This document shows, piece by piece, positions 34,996 to 43,192 of a DNA stretch of 59,926 nucleotides. Position 1 is the first letter of the stretch, and the number at the start of each line of letters is the position of its first letter. A model generated the notes under the pieces. It did no database searches. It was not told the DNA's origin and saw nothing but the letters and a program-made list of their open reading frames with translations. This DNA is from Modicisalibacter tunisiensis. GTDB taxonomy: Bacteria; Pseudomonadota; Gammaproteobacteria; Pseudomonadales; Halomonadaceae. The stretch covers positions 1,424,620-1,484,545 of the forward strand of contig NZ_JAGXFD010000001.1 of NCBI RefSeq assembly GCF_020148005.1. The letters run 5' to 3'. Position numbers and translations under genes: made by a program.

Positions 34996-35796
34996 CTAGA
35001 CGTCGTGGAAGACCACCTCGATGGCGAACTTGCTGCCGAAGTAGGCGAGCAGCAGCAGCAGGCAGCCGCCGAGCGTCCAGCGGGCCGCCCGGGCGCCGCG
35101 CCAGCCGAAGAAATGGCGCCCGGCGAGCAGGGCGGCGAAGATCACCCAGGCGGCCAGCGACAGCACGGTCTTGTGCACCAGGTGCTGGGCGAACATGTTG
35201 TCGATGAACAGCATGCCGCTGATCAGCGAGACGGTGAGCAGGATCATGCCGGCCCAGATCAGCTCGAAAAGCACCCGCTCCATGGCGGTCAGCGGCGGCA
35301 GCGACTGCACCAGGCCGCGGGTATGGTGGCGGCGCAGGGCCTGATTCTGGCGGGCCAGCAGCATGGCCTGCACGGCGGCGATGGCGAACAGCGCGAAGGC
35401 CAGGATCGAGGTCAGCACATGGACCATGATGCCCGGTGTCAGGCCGGCGGGGTGGCTGCCCACCGGCAGCTCGGTGGCCAGCACGATGGTCAGCGCGGCG
35501 AGCGGAAACAGCCCGGCGGCGGCGCTGAGCACCGGCTTGATGAAGCTCGTCAGCACCAGCAGGATGGCCACCAGCCAGCTGATCAGCGAGGCGCTGGCCG
35601 AGATGCCCAGGCTGACCTCGCCCAGCTCGCGCAGGGCGGAGGCCACCACCACGGTATGACAGGCCACGGCCAGCAGGCCGAGGCCGCGGACCAGGACCGG
35701 ACGGGCGGGGACGCGGCGCAGCAGCACGAGGCTCTGCCAGGAACCGGCGCCGAGATAGAAGGCGATGGCCAGAAACGCGAACGGAAGCACCTGCAT
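34996..35796 (-). CDS. ypjD: Inner-membrane protein YpjD (CcsA/CytC-assembly-like)
   Basis: 266 aa with eight hydrophobic helices. The cytochrome c assembly (CcsA/HemX) pattern is seen in LPPLTAMERVLFELIWAGMI and LVHKTVLSLAAWVIFAALL, then RHFFGWRGARAARWTLGG. The WWD haem-handling motif of true CcsA is not evident. The divergent position next to ffh and the corC-like gene downstream match the ypjD-ffh arrangement of E. coli. Exact role unknown. Confidence 0.88.
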   Translation of the reverse strand: MQVLPFAFLAIAFYLGAGSWQSLVLLRRVPARPVLVRGLGLLAVACHTVVVASALRELGEVSLGISASASLISWLVAILLVLTSFIKPVLSAAAGLFPLAALTIVLATELPVGSHPAGLTPGIMVHVLTSILAFALFAIAAVQAMLLARQNQALRRHHTRGLVQSLPPLTAMERVLFELIWAGMILLTVSLISGMLFIDNMFAQHLVHKTVLSLAAWVIFAALLAGRHFFGWRGARAARWTLGGCLLLLLAYFGSKFAIEVVFHDV

Positions 35797-35904
35797 GAGG
35801 ACCTAATCGACCCGTGGAGTGGCTCAACGAGAGAGAATCATTCGCGGGTCACTATATCGGAATCGCCCGGCGCCGCCCAGCCTGATCGCGGCGCGGGGCA
35901 AGCA

Positions 35905-35933
35905 TGGAGACGGCGCGGCGTAACGCGTATAAT
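35905..35933 (+). promoter_or_regulatory. Probable ffh promoter
   Basis: TGGAGA (35905-35910), 17-bp spacer, perfect TATAAT (35928-35933), 83 nt before the ffh start. Confidence 0.6.
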
Positions 35934-36015
35934 CGTCGGCCAACGCGTCGGCACCCGCCGGGCCGGCCATCACGGCCCGCCCCGGGGCCTCGTGCACCCA
36001 CTGCCGGAGAGTCAC

Positions 36016-37437
36016 ATGTTCGAAAGTCTCTCGCAACGTCTGTCGAGGACGCTCAAGTCGATCACCGGTCAGGCGCGCCTGACCGAGGACAACATCAAGG
36101 ATACGCTGCGCGAGGTCCGCCGGGCGCTGCTCGAGGCCGACGTCGCCCTGCCCGTGGTCAAGGCCTTCGTCGAGCGCGTGCGCGAGCGGGCGGTCGGCCA
36201 GGAGGTCTCGCGCAGCCTGTCGCCGGGCCAGCAGTTCGTCAAGATCGTCCAGCAGGAGCTCGAGGCGATCATGGGCGAGGGCAACGTCCCGCTCGAGCTC
36301 AAGCAGCAGCCGTCGGTGATCCTGATGGCCGGCCTGCAGGGGGCGGGCAAGACCACCTCGGTGGCCAAGCTGGCCAAGTACCTGCGCGAGCGCGAAAAGA
36401 AGAAGGTGCTGGTGGTCTCCGCCGACGTCTATCGCCCGGCGGCCATCGACCAGCTCGAGACGCTGGCCAGGGAGGTCGAGGTCGACTTCTTCCCGTCGCG
36501 CAGCGACCAGCAGCCGGTGGCCATTGCCGAGGCGGCGCTCAAGCACGCCCGTATCCAGTTCCATGACGTGGTGATCGTCGATACCGCGGGGCGCCTGCAC
36601 GTCGACAGCGACATGATGGACGAGATCCAGGCGCTGAATAAGGCCATCGCGCCGCAGGAGACCCTGTTCGTCGTCGATGCCATGACCGGCCAGGATGCCG
36701 CCAATACCGCGAAGGCCTTCCACGAGGCCCTGCCGCTGACCGGGGTGATCCTCACCAAGGCCGACGGTGACGCCCGCGGCGGGGCCGCGCTGTCGGTGCG
36801 CCACATCACCGGCAAGCCGATCAAGTTCATGGGCATGGGCGAGAAGGTCGATGCCCTCGAGCCCTTCCACCCGGATCGCGTGGCCTCGCGCATCCTCGGC
36901 ATGGGCGACATGCTGTCGCTGATCGAGGAAGCCGAGCGCACGGTGGACAAGGGCAAGGCCGAGAGGTTGGCCAAAAAGGTCAAGAAGGGCGACGGCTTCG
37001 ACCTCGAGGACTTCCGCGACCAGCTCCAGCAGCTCAAGAAGATGGGCGGCATGGGCGGCCTGATGAGCAAGCTGCCGGGCATGGGGCAGATGGCCGAGAT
37101 GGCCCAGGGCCCCGGTGTCGAGAAGGAGCTGGGCAAGCTCGAGGCGCTGATCAATTCGATGACGCCGAAGGAGCGCCACAAGCCGGAGATCATCAACGGC
37201 TCGCGCAAGCGGCGCATCGCCGCGGGCGCCGGCCTCCAGGTGCCCGACCTCAACCGTCTGCTCAAGCAGCACAAGCAGATGCAGAAGATGATGAAGAAGG
37301 CCGGCAAGAAGGGCGGCATGCAGAAGATGATGCGCGGCATGGGCGGCATGCCGGGCATGGGCGGCTCCGGTGGCATGGGTGGCCCTGGCGGCATGGGCGG
37401 CCCGGGCGGCTTCGGCGGCGGCTTTCCGAAGCGCTGA
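36016..37437 (+). CDS. ffh: Signal recognition particle protein Ffh
   Basis: 473 aa SRP GTPase that binds 4.5S RNA and signal sequences. N domain MFESLSQRLSRTLKSITGQA; G domain with G1 GLQGAGKTTSVAKLAKYL, VVSADVYRPAAIDQLETLA, VDTAGRLHVDSDMMDEI and the specificity motif LTKADGDARGGAAL. Methionine-rich M domain with the RNA-binding SRKRRIAAGAG. The C-terminal tail after about residue 435 is a Gly/Met-rich low-complexity run (GGMPGMGGSGGMGGPGGMGG) longer than the E. coli tail. Start at 36016; much longer upstream open frame is antisense to neighbouring genes. Confidence 0.97.
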   Translation: MFESLSQRLSRTLKSITGQARLTEDNIKDTLREVRRALLEADVALPVVKAFVERVRERAVGQEVSRSLSPGQQFVKIVQQELEAIMGEGNVPLELKQQPSVILMAGLQGAGKTTSVAKLAKYLREREKKKVLVVSADVYRPAAIDQLETLAREVEVDFFPSRSDQQPVAIAEAALKHARIQFHDVVIVDTAGRLHVDSDMMDEIQALNKAIAPQETLFVVDAMTGQDAANTAKAFHEALPLTGVILTKADGDARGGAALSVRHITGKPIKFMGMGEKVDALEPFHPDRVASRILGMGDMLSLIEEAERTVDKGKAERLAKKVKKGDGFDLEDFRDQLQQLKKMGGMGGLMSKLPGMGQMAEMAQGPGVEKELGKLEALINSMTPKERHKPEIINGSRKRRIAAGAGLQVPDLNRLLKQHKQMQKMMKKAGKKGGMQKMMRGMGGMPGMGGSGGMGGPGGMGGPGGFGGGFPKR

Positions 37438-37472
37438 ACGGGGCGCGCCGGCCGCGTTGTCAAGGAAAAAGG

Positions 37473-37501
37473 TTCCCAAGCCGGGCCGATTTCCGTAAAA
37501 T
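37473..37501 (+). promoter_or_regulatory. Probable promoter of rpsP-rimM-trmD-rplS
   Basis: TTCCCA (37473-37478), 17-bp spacer, TAAAAT (37496-37501). The leader of about 98 nt contains a 9-bp GC hairpin (37549-37557 with 37562-37570, loop GAGT) ending 35 nt before the rpsP start, which could take part in operon control. Confidence 0.5.
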
Positions 37502-37605
37502 GCTGCGTCTTCGTGGCAGGCTGCGCGTAGGCGCGTGGCACGAGATGCCGTCGCCGCGAGTGCGGCGGCGTAATGTCTGAATTCAACCGAAGGACTCATA
37601 ACGCA

Positions 37606-37869
37606 ATGGTTACCATTCGTTTGGCACGGGGTGGCGCCAAGAAGCGTCCCTTCTATCACGTGACCGTCAGCGATTCCCGCAAGTCTCGCGATGGCCGTTT
37701 CATTGAGCGCGTCGGCTTCTTCAACCCGGTCGCCCGGGGCCAGGAAGAGCGCCTGCGTCTTGACCTGGACCGCGTCAGCCACTGGGAAGGCCTGGGCGCC
37801 CAGGTGACCGAGCGCGTCGCCGAGCTGGTCAAGGAAGCCCGCAAGCAGCAGGCTCAGGCCCAGGCCTGA
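37606..37869 (+). CDS. rpsP: 30S ribosomal protein S16
   Basis: 87 aa. [19 protein letters not shown] is the S16 N-terminus, followed by [15 protein letters not shown] and [20 protein letters not shown]. The ATG at 37606 lies 9 nt after GAAGGAC; an upstream in-frame ATG at 37573 would add 11 unrelated residues. First gene of the four-gene S16/L19 operon. Confidence 0.98.
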   Translation: MVTIRLARGGAKKRPFYHVTVSDSRKSRDGRFIERVGFFNPVARGQEERLRLDLDRVSHWEGLGAQVTERVAELVKEARKQQAQAQA

Positions 37870-37871
37870 GG

Positions 37872-38432
37872 ATGACCCCCGGCATGCCGATGGACGCAGC
37901 GCCCGAGGCGGCAGCGGACGATTACGTCGTGCTGGGCAAGCTGACCAGCCCCTATGGTGTCAAGGGCTGGCTCAAGGTGTACTCGTACACCGACCCGATG
38001 GAAGGCATCCTCGACTATCCGGAGTGGATCCTCGTGCAGCGCGGCACGCAGCATGTCTACCGCGTGGCCGGGGGGCGGCGCCACGGCAAGGGCCTGGTCG
38101 CCGGTCTGGAAGGCGTGGAGACCCGTGAGCGGGCCGAGCAGCTGGCCGGTGCCGAGATTCGTCTGGCCAAGCAGCAGCTGCCGAGGCTCGAACCCGGGGA
38201 TTACTACTGGCACCAGCTCGAGGGCCTGCGGGTCGTGACGCGCGAGGGCGTCGACCTGGGCTTCGTCGACTACCTGTTCGAGACCGGCGCCAACGATGTG
38301 CTCGTGGTGCGCGGTGACGCGGACAGTCGCGATGCCGAGGAACGTCTGCTGCCGTTTCTGCCCGACGAGGTGATCCTCGAGGTGGATCTCGAGGCCGGTC
38401 GTCTGACGGTCGACTGGGATCCGGAATTCTAG
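37872..38432 (+). CDS. rimM: Ribosome maturation factor RimM
   Basis: 186 aa 16S rRNA processing factor that binds S19 during 30S assembly. N-terminal RimM domain [21 protein letters not shown]-terminal PRC-barrel with [20 protein letters not shown] and [19 protein letters not shown]. Begins 2 nt after rpsP; an internal ATG at 37884 or 37890 could also serve since the first residues are not conserved. Confidence 0.96.
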   Translation: MTPGMPMDAAPEAAADDYVVLGKLTSPYGVKGWLKVYSYTDPMEGILDYPEWILVQRGTQHVYRVAGGRRHGKGLVAGLEGVETRERAEQLAGAEIRLAKQQLPRLEPGDYYWHQLEGLRVVTREGVDLGFVDYLFETGANDVLVVRGDADSRDAEERLLPFLPDEVILEVDLEAGRLTVDWDPEF

Positions 38433-38485
38433 ACCGGGGAAACCCGGGAGCATGCCGCGCATGGCGTGGCAGCCGTGATTGGGCC

Positions 38486-39286
38486 ATGGGGCAAGCCGTG
38501 TGGATTGGTGTCGTTTCCCTGTTTCCGGAGATGTTCGAGGCCGTGACCGGCTACGGCGTGACCGGGCGGGCGGTCAAGCAGGGGCTTCTGGACATCGAGT
38601 TCTGGAATCCGCGGGAGTACGCCACGGACCGCCATCGTACGGTGGACGACCGGCCCTATGGCGGTGGCCCCGGCATGCTGATGAAAGTCGACACGCTGCG
38701 CCAGGCGATTCACGCGGCGCGTGATCGCGGCGAAGCGCAGTTCGGCGTCCCGCCGAAGGTGGTCTACCTGTCGCCGCAGGGGCGACCTCTGGATCAGCGG
38801 GGCGTGGGCGAGCTGGCGGCCGACGGCCCGTTGGTACTGGTCGCCGGGCGTTACGAAGGTATCGATGAGCGCGTCGTGGAAAGCGACATCGACGAGGAGA
38901 TCTCGATCGGCGACTATGTGCTCAGCGGCGGCGAGCTGCCGGCCATGGTGCTGATCGACGCCGCGGCCCGGCTGGTGCCCGGCGTGCTGGGCCACCAGGG
39001 CTCGGCCGAGGAGGACTCCTTCACCGATGGGCTGCTGGACTGCCCGCACTACACGCGCCCCGAGGTGATCGACGGGCGTCGGGTGCCGGATGTCCTGCTC
39101 AGCGGCAACCACGAGCGGATTCGTCGCTGGCGTCTCCAGCAGGCGCTGGGCCGCACCTGGCTGCGGCGCCCGGAACTGCTGGAGGGGCGCACGTTGAACA
39201 CGGAGCAACGCGCGCTGCTCGAGGCGTTCATCGAGGAGCACGCCGCAATGGCGGAGGAGCGTGACGGTTCGGTCGTCGACGACTGA
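38486..39286 (+). CDS. trmD: tRNA (guanine37-N1)-methyltransferase TrmD
   Basis: 266 aa SPOUT methyltransferase making m1G37, which prevents +1 frameshifting. Motifs: [53 protein letters not shown] and the knot [18 protein letters not shown]. The C-terminal segment [20 protein letters not shown] is family-typical. Spacing of 53 nt after rimM within the operon. Confidence 0.97.
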   Translation: MGQAVWIGVVSLFPEMFEAVTGYGVTGRAVKQGLLDIEFWNPREYATDRHRTVDDRPYGGGPGMLMKVDTLRQAIHAARDRGEAQFGVPPKVVYLSPQGRPLDQRGVGELAADGPLVLVAGRYEGIDERVVESDIDEEISIGDYVLSGGELPAMVLIDAAARLVPGVLGHQGSAEEDSFTDGLLDCPHYTRPEVIDGRRVPDVLLSGNHERIRRWRLQQALGRTWLRRPELLEGRTLNTEQRALLEAFIEEHAAMAEERDGSVVDD

Positions 39287-39341
39287 GCGCCACGCGTCAC
39301 CCATACAGTCGTTCCCGCGTCTTCGAACGTCGGGATCACAC

Positions 39342-39400
39342 GCCGGGCGGGTATCGCCACGGCCCCGGGCCGTCAGCGCAACGCGGCGAGCCCGCCCGGC
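39342..39400 (+). promoter_or_regulatory. Structured leader upstream of rplS
   Basis: GCCGGGCGGG (39342-39351) pairs perfectly with CCCGCCCGGC (39391-39400). Inside, ACGGCC (39359-39364) pairs with GGCCGT (39368-39373) and a small GCG/CGC hairpin follows, giving a three-way-junction shape. It ends 26 nt before the rplS ATG. Could be a cis-regulatory element for L19, which is made in a different amount from TrmD and RimM. Confidence 0.5.
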
Positions 39401-39426
39401 ACATTATCAGTCAAGGAGTTTGCATC

Positions 39427-39783
39427 ATGAGCAGCAAGAACAAGGTGATCCAGGCGTTGGAAGCCGAGCAGATGGAAAAGGCCATTCCGGAGTTCGGCCC
39501 GGGTGACACCGTGGTCGTGCAGGTCAAGGTCGTCGAGGGCAACCGCGAGCGTCTGCAGGCCTTCGAAGGCGTGGTGATCGGCAAGCGCAACCGGGGTCTG
39601 AACTCCGCCTTCACCGTGCGCAAGATCTCCCACGGTGTCGGCGTCGAGCGGACCTTCCAGACCTACAGCCCGCTGGTCGACTCCATCGCCGTCAAGCGTC
39701 GCGGCGACGTGCGCCAGGCCAAGCTCTACTACCTCCGCGAGCGCAGCGGCAAGTCGGCACGCATCAAGGAAAAGCTGGCCTGA
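39427..39783 (+). CDS. rplS: 50S ribosomal protein L19
   Basis: 118 aa. Contains [40 protein letters not shown] and [20 protein letters not shown], all L19 signatures. Ribosome-binding site AAGGAG at 39413-39418. L19 lies at the 30S-50S interface. Last gene of the operon. Confidence 0.98.
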   Translation: MSSKNKVIQALEAEQMEKAIPEFGPGDTVVVQVKVVEGNRERLQAFEGVVIGKRNRGLNSAFTVRKISHGVGVERTFQTYSPLVDSIAVKRRGDVRQAKLYYLRERSGKSARIKEKLA

Positions 39784-39894
39784 TACGGCCTTCGTTCCGG
39801 GGCGCGGCGTGAGCCGTGTCCCGTGTCGTGCGACCCCGTCGCCGCGTCATGCGGGGCGGGGTTTGTCGTATCCGGAAGGAGGCGAGTCGCGTCC

Positions 39895-40800
39895 ATGAGC
39901 CACACGCGGGAGCGCGATGAACGGCGCATCGAGGCGTTCCTCGATGCGCTGTGGCTGGAGCAGGGCGCCAGCGAGCACACCCTGAGCGCCTACCGCCATG
40001 ACCTGCTGGCCTGGCTCGCACAGCTGGACGAGGCGGGCGGGTCGCTGCTGCAGCCGGCGGCCGAGGCGCTGCCGGCCTGGCTGGACGGCCGTCGGGAGGC
40101 CGGCTATCAGCTGCGCAGCAATGCCCGGCTGGTGTCCAGCCTGCGGCGCTTCTACCGCTGGGCCCTCGAACAGGGTGAGTGCGAACACGATCCGCTGGCC
40201 GATGTGCGCCTGCCGCGGGTGCGGGCGAAGCTTCCCGATACCCTCGACGAGGACGAGGTGGAGCGCCTGCTCGAGGCGCCGGCCACCGATACCCCGCTGG
40301 GGCTGCGCGACCGGGCCATGCTCGAGGTGCTCTATGCCTGCGGGCTGCGGGTCTCGGAGCTGGTCGGCCTGCGCCACGACAGCATCAACAGCCGCCAGGG
40401 CGTGGTGCGCGTGCTGGGCAAGGGCGACAAGGAGCGCCTGGTGCCGCTGGGCGAGGAGGCGCAGGCGTGGCTGGAACGCTACCTGCGCGCAGGCCGGGCG
40501 GCGCTGATGAGCGACGTGCGGCGGGCGCCGCTGTTTCCCGGTCGCGGCGACAACTTCATGACCCGCCAGACCTTCTGGCATCGCATCAAGCACTACGCGC
40601 GCCTGGCCGGGATCGACAAGCCGCTCTCGCCACACACGCTGCGCCATGCCTTCGCCACGCATCTGCTCAACCATGGTGCCAATCTGCGTGTCGTGCAGCT
40701 GTTGTTGGGGCATAGTGACCTGTCGACGACCCAGATCTACACCCATGTGGCCCAGGCCCGCCTGGAAGCCCTGCATGCGGCACACCATCCGCGAGGTTGA
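39895..40800 (+). CDS. xerD: Site-specific tyrosine recombinase XerD
   Basis: 301 aa. Resolves chromosome dimers at dif with XerC. N-terminal SAM-like core-binding domain (FLDALWLEQGASEHTLSAYR; SSLRRFYRWALEQGE). Catalytic residues: Arg in YACGLRVSELVGL, Lys in GKGDKERLVPLG, His/Arg in SPHTLRHAFATHLLNHGANL, His in LLLGHSDLSTTQIY with the nucleophilic Tyr. Start at 39895 chosen over 39823; GGAAGGAGG lies about 13 nt upstream. The dsbC neighbour supports XerD rather than XerC. Confidence 0.96.
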   Translation: MSHTRERDERRIEAFLDALWLEQGASEHTLSAYRHDLLAWLAQLDEAGGSLLQPAAEALPAWLDGRREAGYQLRSNARLVSSLRRFYRWALEQGECEHDPLADVRLPRVRAKLPDTLDEDEVERLLEAPATDTPLGLRDRAMLEVLYACGLRVSELVGLRHDSINSRQGVVRVLGKGDKERLVPLGEEAQAWLERYLRAGRAALMSDVRRAPLFPGRGDNFMTRQTFWHRIKHYARLAGIDKPLSPHTLRHAFATHLLNHGANLRVVQLLLGHSDLSTTQIYTHVAQARLEALHAAHHPRG

Positions 40801-40803
40801 ATC

Positions 40804-41547
40804 ATGCAGCGAATGACACGGATCCTGTCCCTTCTTTTCCTGAGCGGCCTGGTGCTGGCCGGCGTGGCCCGGGCGGCGGTCCCCGAGGCGCTGACCGATA
40901 CCTTCACCGTCAACGGCAAGCCGGTTCCGGTCAAGACGGTCAACGAGACGCCCCTGAAGGGCCTCTACGAGGTGCGCCTGACCAGCGGGGAAACGCTCTA
41001 CAGCGATGCCGAGGGGACCTACTTCGTCGCCGGTGAACTCTATGCCAATCGCGATACGGGGCTGGTCAACCTGACCCGGCAGGCCGAGAACGCCGAGCGC
41101 GACAAGCGGCTGGCCGCCATTCCCGAGTCGCAGCGCGTCATCTTCCGCGGTACCGGCGAGCCCAGGGCGGTCCTGCGGGTATTCACCGACGTGACCTGCC
41201 CCTACTGTCGCAAGCTCCACGAGGAGGTACCGACCCTCAATCGCATGGGCATCGCGGTGGAATACCTGGCCTTTCCGCGCAGCGGGCTGGGTTCCGCCGG
41301 CGCGCGGCAGATGGCGCAGGTCTGGTGTGCCGACAACCGTCAGGAAACCCTGACCGACGCGATGCACGGCAAGGCACCCACCAACCCGCCGGACTGCGAC
41401 AATCCGGTGGCTGACCAGTATCATCTGGGCCTGAAACTCGGCGTTCAGGGCACGCCGGCGATCGTCCTGCCCGACGGCCGCCTGGTGCCCGGCTATGTGC
41501 CGCCCAGGCGCCTGGCCGCCATGCTGGGGCTGGACCCGGCCGGCTGA
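40804..41547 (+). CDS. dsbC: Thiol:disulfide interchange protein DsbC
   Basis: 247 aa periplasmic disulfide isomerase. Signal peptide of about 24 residues ending in VARA. N-terminal dimerisation domain (VKTVNETPLKGLYEVRLTSG), then a thioredoxin domain with the CPYC active site in VFTDVTCPYCRKLHEEV and cis-Pro in GVQGTPAIVLPDGRLVPGY. Three nt after xerD, as in enterics and pseudomonads (xerD-dsbC). Confidence 0.95.
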   Translation: MQRMTRILSLLFLSGLVLAGVARAAVPEALTDTFTVNGKPVPVKTVNETPLKGLYEVRLTSGETLYSDAEGTYFVAGELYANRDTGLVNLTRQAENAERDKRLAAIPESQRVIFRGTGEPRAVLRVFTDVTCPYCRKLHEEVPTLNRMGIAVEYLAFPRSGLGSAGARQMAQVWCADNRQETLTDAMHGKAPTNPPDCDNPVADQYHLGLKLGVQGTPAIVLPDGRLVPGYVPPRRLAAMLGLDPAG

Positions 41548-41682
41548 GCCGCCCACGGCGCCGCTCTCGGGGCAACCCGGGCGCCGATCGACAATGACAT
41601 GCCCCGGGTTCTCGGGGAGACTGGACACAGGCGGCCCTCGGCGGGCCGCGATCGAAGCACGGAAAATCGGGGGAGCAAGACG

Positions 41683-42999
41683 TTGAAACCGGTGAGAGTT
41701 GGGATCTGTGGACTGGGGACCGTCGGCGGCGGCACCTTCAATGTGCTGATGCGCAATGCCGACGAGATCGCGCGACGCGCGGGGCGGCCGATCGTCATCG
41801 AGCAGATCGGTGCCCGCCGCGACAACCCCGAGTGCGACACCGCCGGGGTCAAGGTCACCGCGGACATCTTCGAGGTCGCGCGCAACCCCGACGTCGACGT
41901 GCTGGTCGAGCTGATCGGCGGCTATGACGTGGCCCGCGAGCTGGTGCTCACGGCCATCGAGCACGGCAAGCACGTGGTCACCGCCAACAAGGCGCTGATC
42001 GCCGTGCACGGCAACGAGATCTTCCAGGCCGCCCACGCCAAGGGCGTGATCGTCGCCTTCGAGGCCGCGGTGGCCGGCGGCATCCCGGTGATCAAGTCGC
42101 TGCGCGAGGGGCTGGGCGCCAACCGCATCCAGTGGGTCGCCGGCATCATCAACGGCACCGGCAATTACATCCTCACCCACATGCGCGACGAGGGCCGGGC
42201 CTTCGAGGACGTGCTCGCCGAGGCCCAGGCGCTGGGCTATGCCGAGGCCGACCCGACCTTCGACGTCGAGGGCATCGACGCCGCCCACAAGCTGACCATC
42301 CTCGCTTCCATCGCCTACGGCGTGCCGCTGCAGTTCGAGAAGGCCTACACCGAGGGCATCTCGCGGATCACCGCCGAGGACGTCGAGCAGGCCGACAACC
42401 TGGGCTACATCATCAAGCACCTGGGCATCTCCAAGCGCACCGAGACCGGGCTGGAGCTGCGCGTGCATCCCACGCTGATCCCCAAGGAGCGGCTGCTGGC
42501 CAGCGTCCACGGGGTCAAGAACGCCATCGCCGTGATGGGCGACGCCGTGGGACCGACCCTCTACTACGGCGCCGGCGCGGGGGCCGAGCCGACCGCCTCG
42601 GCGGTGGTCGCCGACCTGCTCGACGTGGCCCGCGACATCACTACCGCCCATCACTACCGGGTGCCGTACCTGGCCTTCAGCGGCATCCGCGAGGGTGACC
42701 AGAGCCTGCCGATCCTGCCCATGGAGGAGATCGTCACCGCCTACTACCTGCGCCTGCTGGCGGTGGACCGCCCCGGGGTGCTGGCGCGGGTGGCGACGAT
42801 CCTCTCCGAGCAGGGCATCTCGATCGAGGCGCTGATCCAGAAGGAAGCCACCGAGGGCGAACTGGTGCCGATCATCCTGCTGACGCACCGTACCCGCGAG
42901 CAGCACATGAACGAGGCGATCCGTCAGCTCGAGTCGCTGGCCGACATCGCCGGGCCGGTGATGCGGATCCGGGTCGAGTCCCTGGACGAACAGGAGTAA
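41683..42999 (+). CDS. hom: Homoserine dehydrogenase
   Basis: 438 aa, NAD(P)-dependent, converting aspartate semialdehyde to homoserine for threonine and methionine. Rossmann motif VGICGLGTVGGGTFNVL; catalytic region VVTANKALIAVHGNEIF and AEADPTFDVEGIDAAHKLTI; C-terminal ACT domain (LLAVDRPGVLARVATILSEQ) for threonine feedback. TTG start at 41683, 7 nt after GGGGGAG, gives the family N-terminus; the frame opens earlier at 41599. Monofunctional (no aspartokinase). Next gene on the strand is thrC; no thrB is present between them. Confidence 0.96.
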   Translation: MKPVRVGICGLGTVGGGTFNVLMRNADEIARRAGRPIVIEQIGARRDNPECDTAGVKVTADIFEVARNPDVDVLVELIGGYDVARELVLTAIEHGKHVVTANKALIAVHGNEIFQAAHAKGVIVAFEAAVAGGIPVIKSLREGLGANRIQWVAGIINGTGNYILTHMRDEGRAFEDVLAEAQALGYAEADPTFDVEGIDAAHKLTILASIAYGVPLQFEKAYTEGISRITAEDVEQADNLGYIIKHLGISKRTETGLELRVHPTLIPKERLLASVHGVKNAIAVMGDAVGPTLYYGAGAGAEPTASAVVADLLDVARDITTAHHYRVPYLAFSGIREGDQSLPILPMEEIVTAYYLRLLAVDRPGVLARVATILSEQGISIEALIQKEATEGELVPIILLTHRTREQHMNEAIRQLESLADIAGPVMRIRVESLDEQE

Positions 43000-43025
43000 G
43001 TCACCCCGAATCCGGGGCTGCGCTC

Positions 43026-43110
43026 GGCCATGCGTCGTTGAAACGCGGCTTGGACTGCTCATTTACCTCGGTAAACTCCGCGTCCGCGCCACGTTTCGTC
43101 TAGCCTGGCC
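43026..43110 (+). repeat. TGCTCA nested-hairpin element, copy A (after hom)
   Basis: 85-nt inverted repeat starting 27 nt after the hom stop. Outer arms GGCCA...GAAACGCGGC and its partner GCGCCACGTTTC...TGGCC pair imperfectly; GGAC/GTCC closes the inner part. The heart is TGCTCA (43056-43061), a TTTACC/GGTAAA stem around TC, then CTCCGC (43076-43081). Shares the heart and total size with copies B and C while the arms differ. Confidence 0.7.
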
Positions 43111-43192
43111 ATCGCTCGCCTCCGCCTTCGGCGCGACTTGCAGTATGGGCTTACAGTAGGGGCTGATAGCCCACGACTGGGTGGAAATCAAG

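Noticed and set aside
39784-39894. Terminator between rplS and xerD
   Set aside because: GC arms (ACCCCG/CGGGGT) are imperfect and the T run is short; transcription may continue into xerD.
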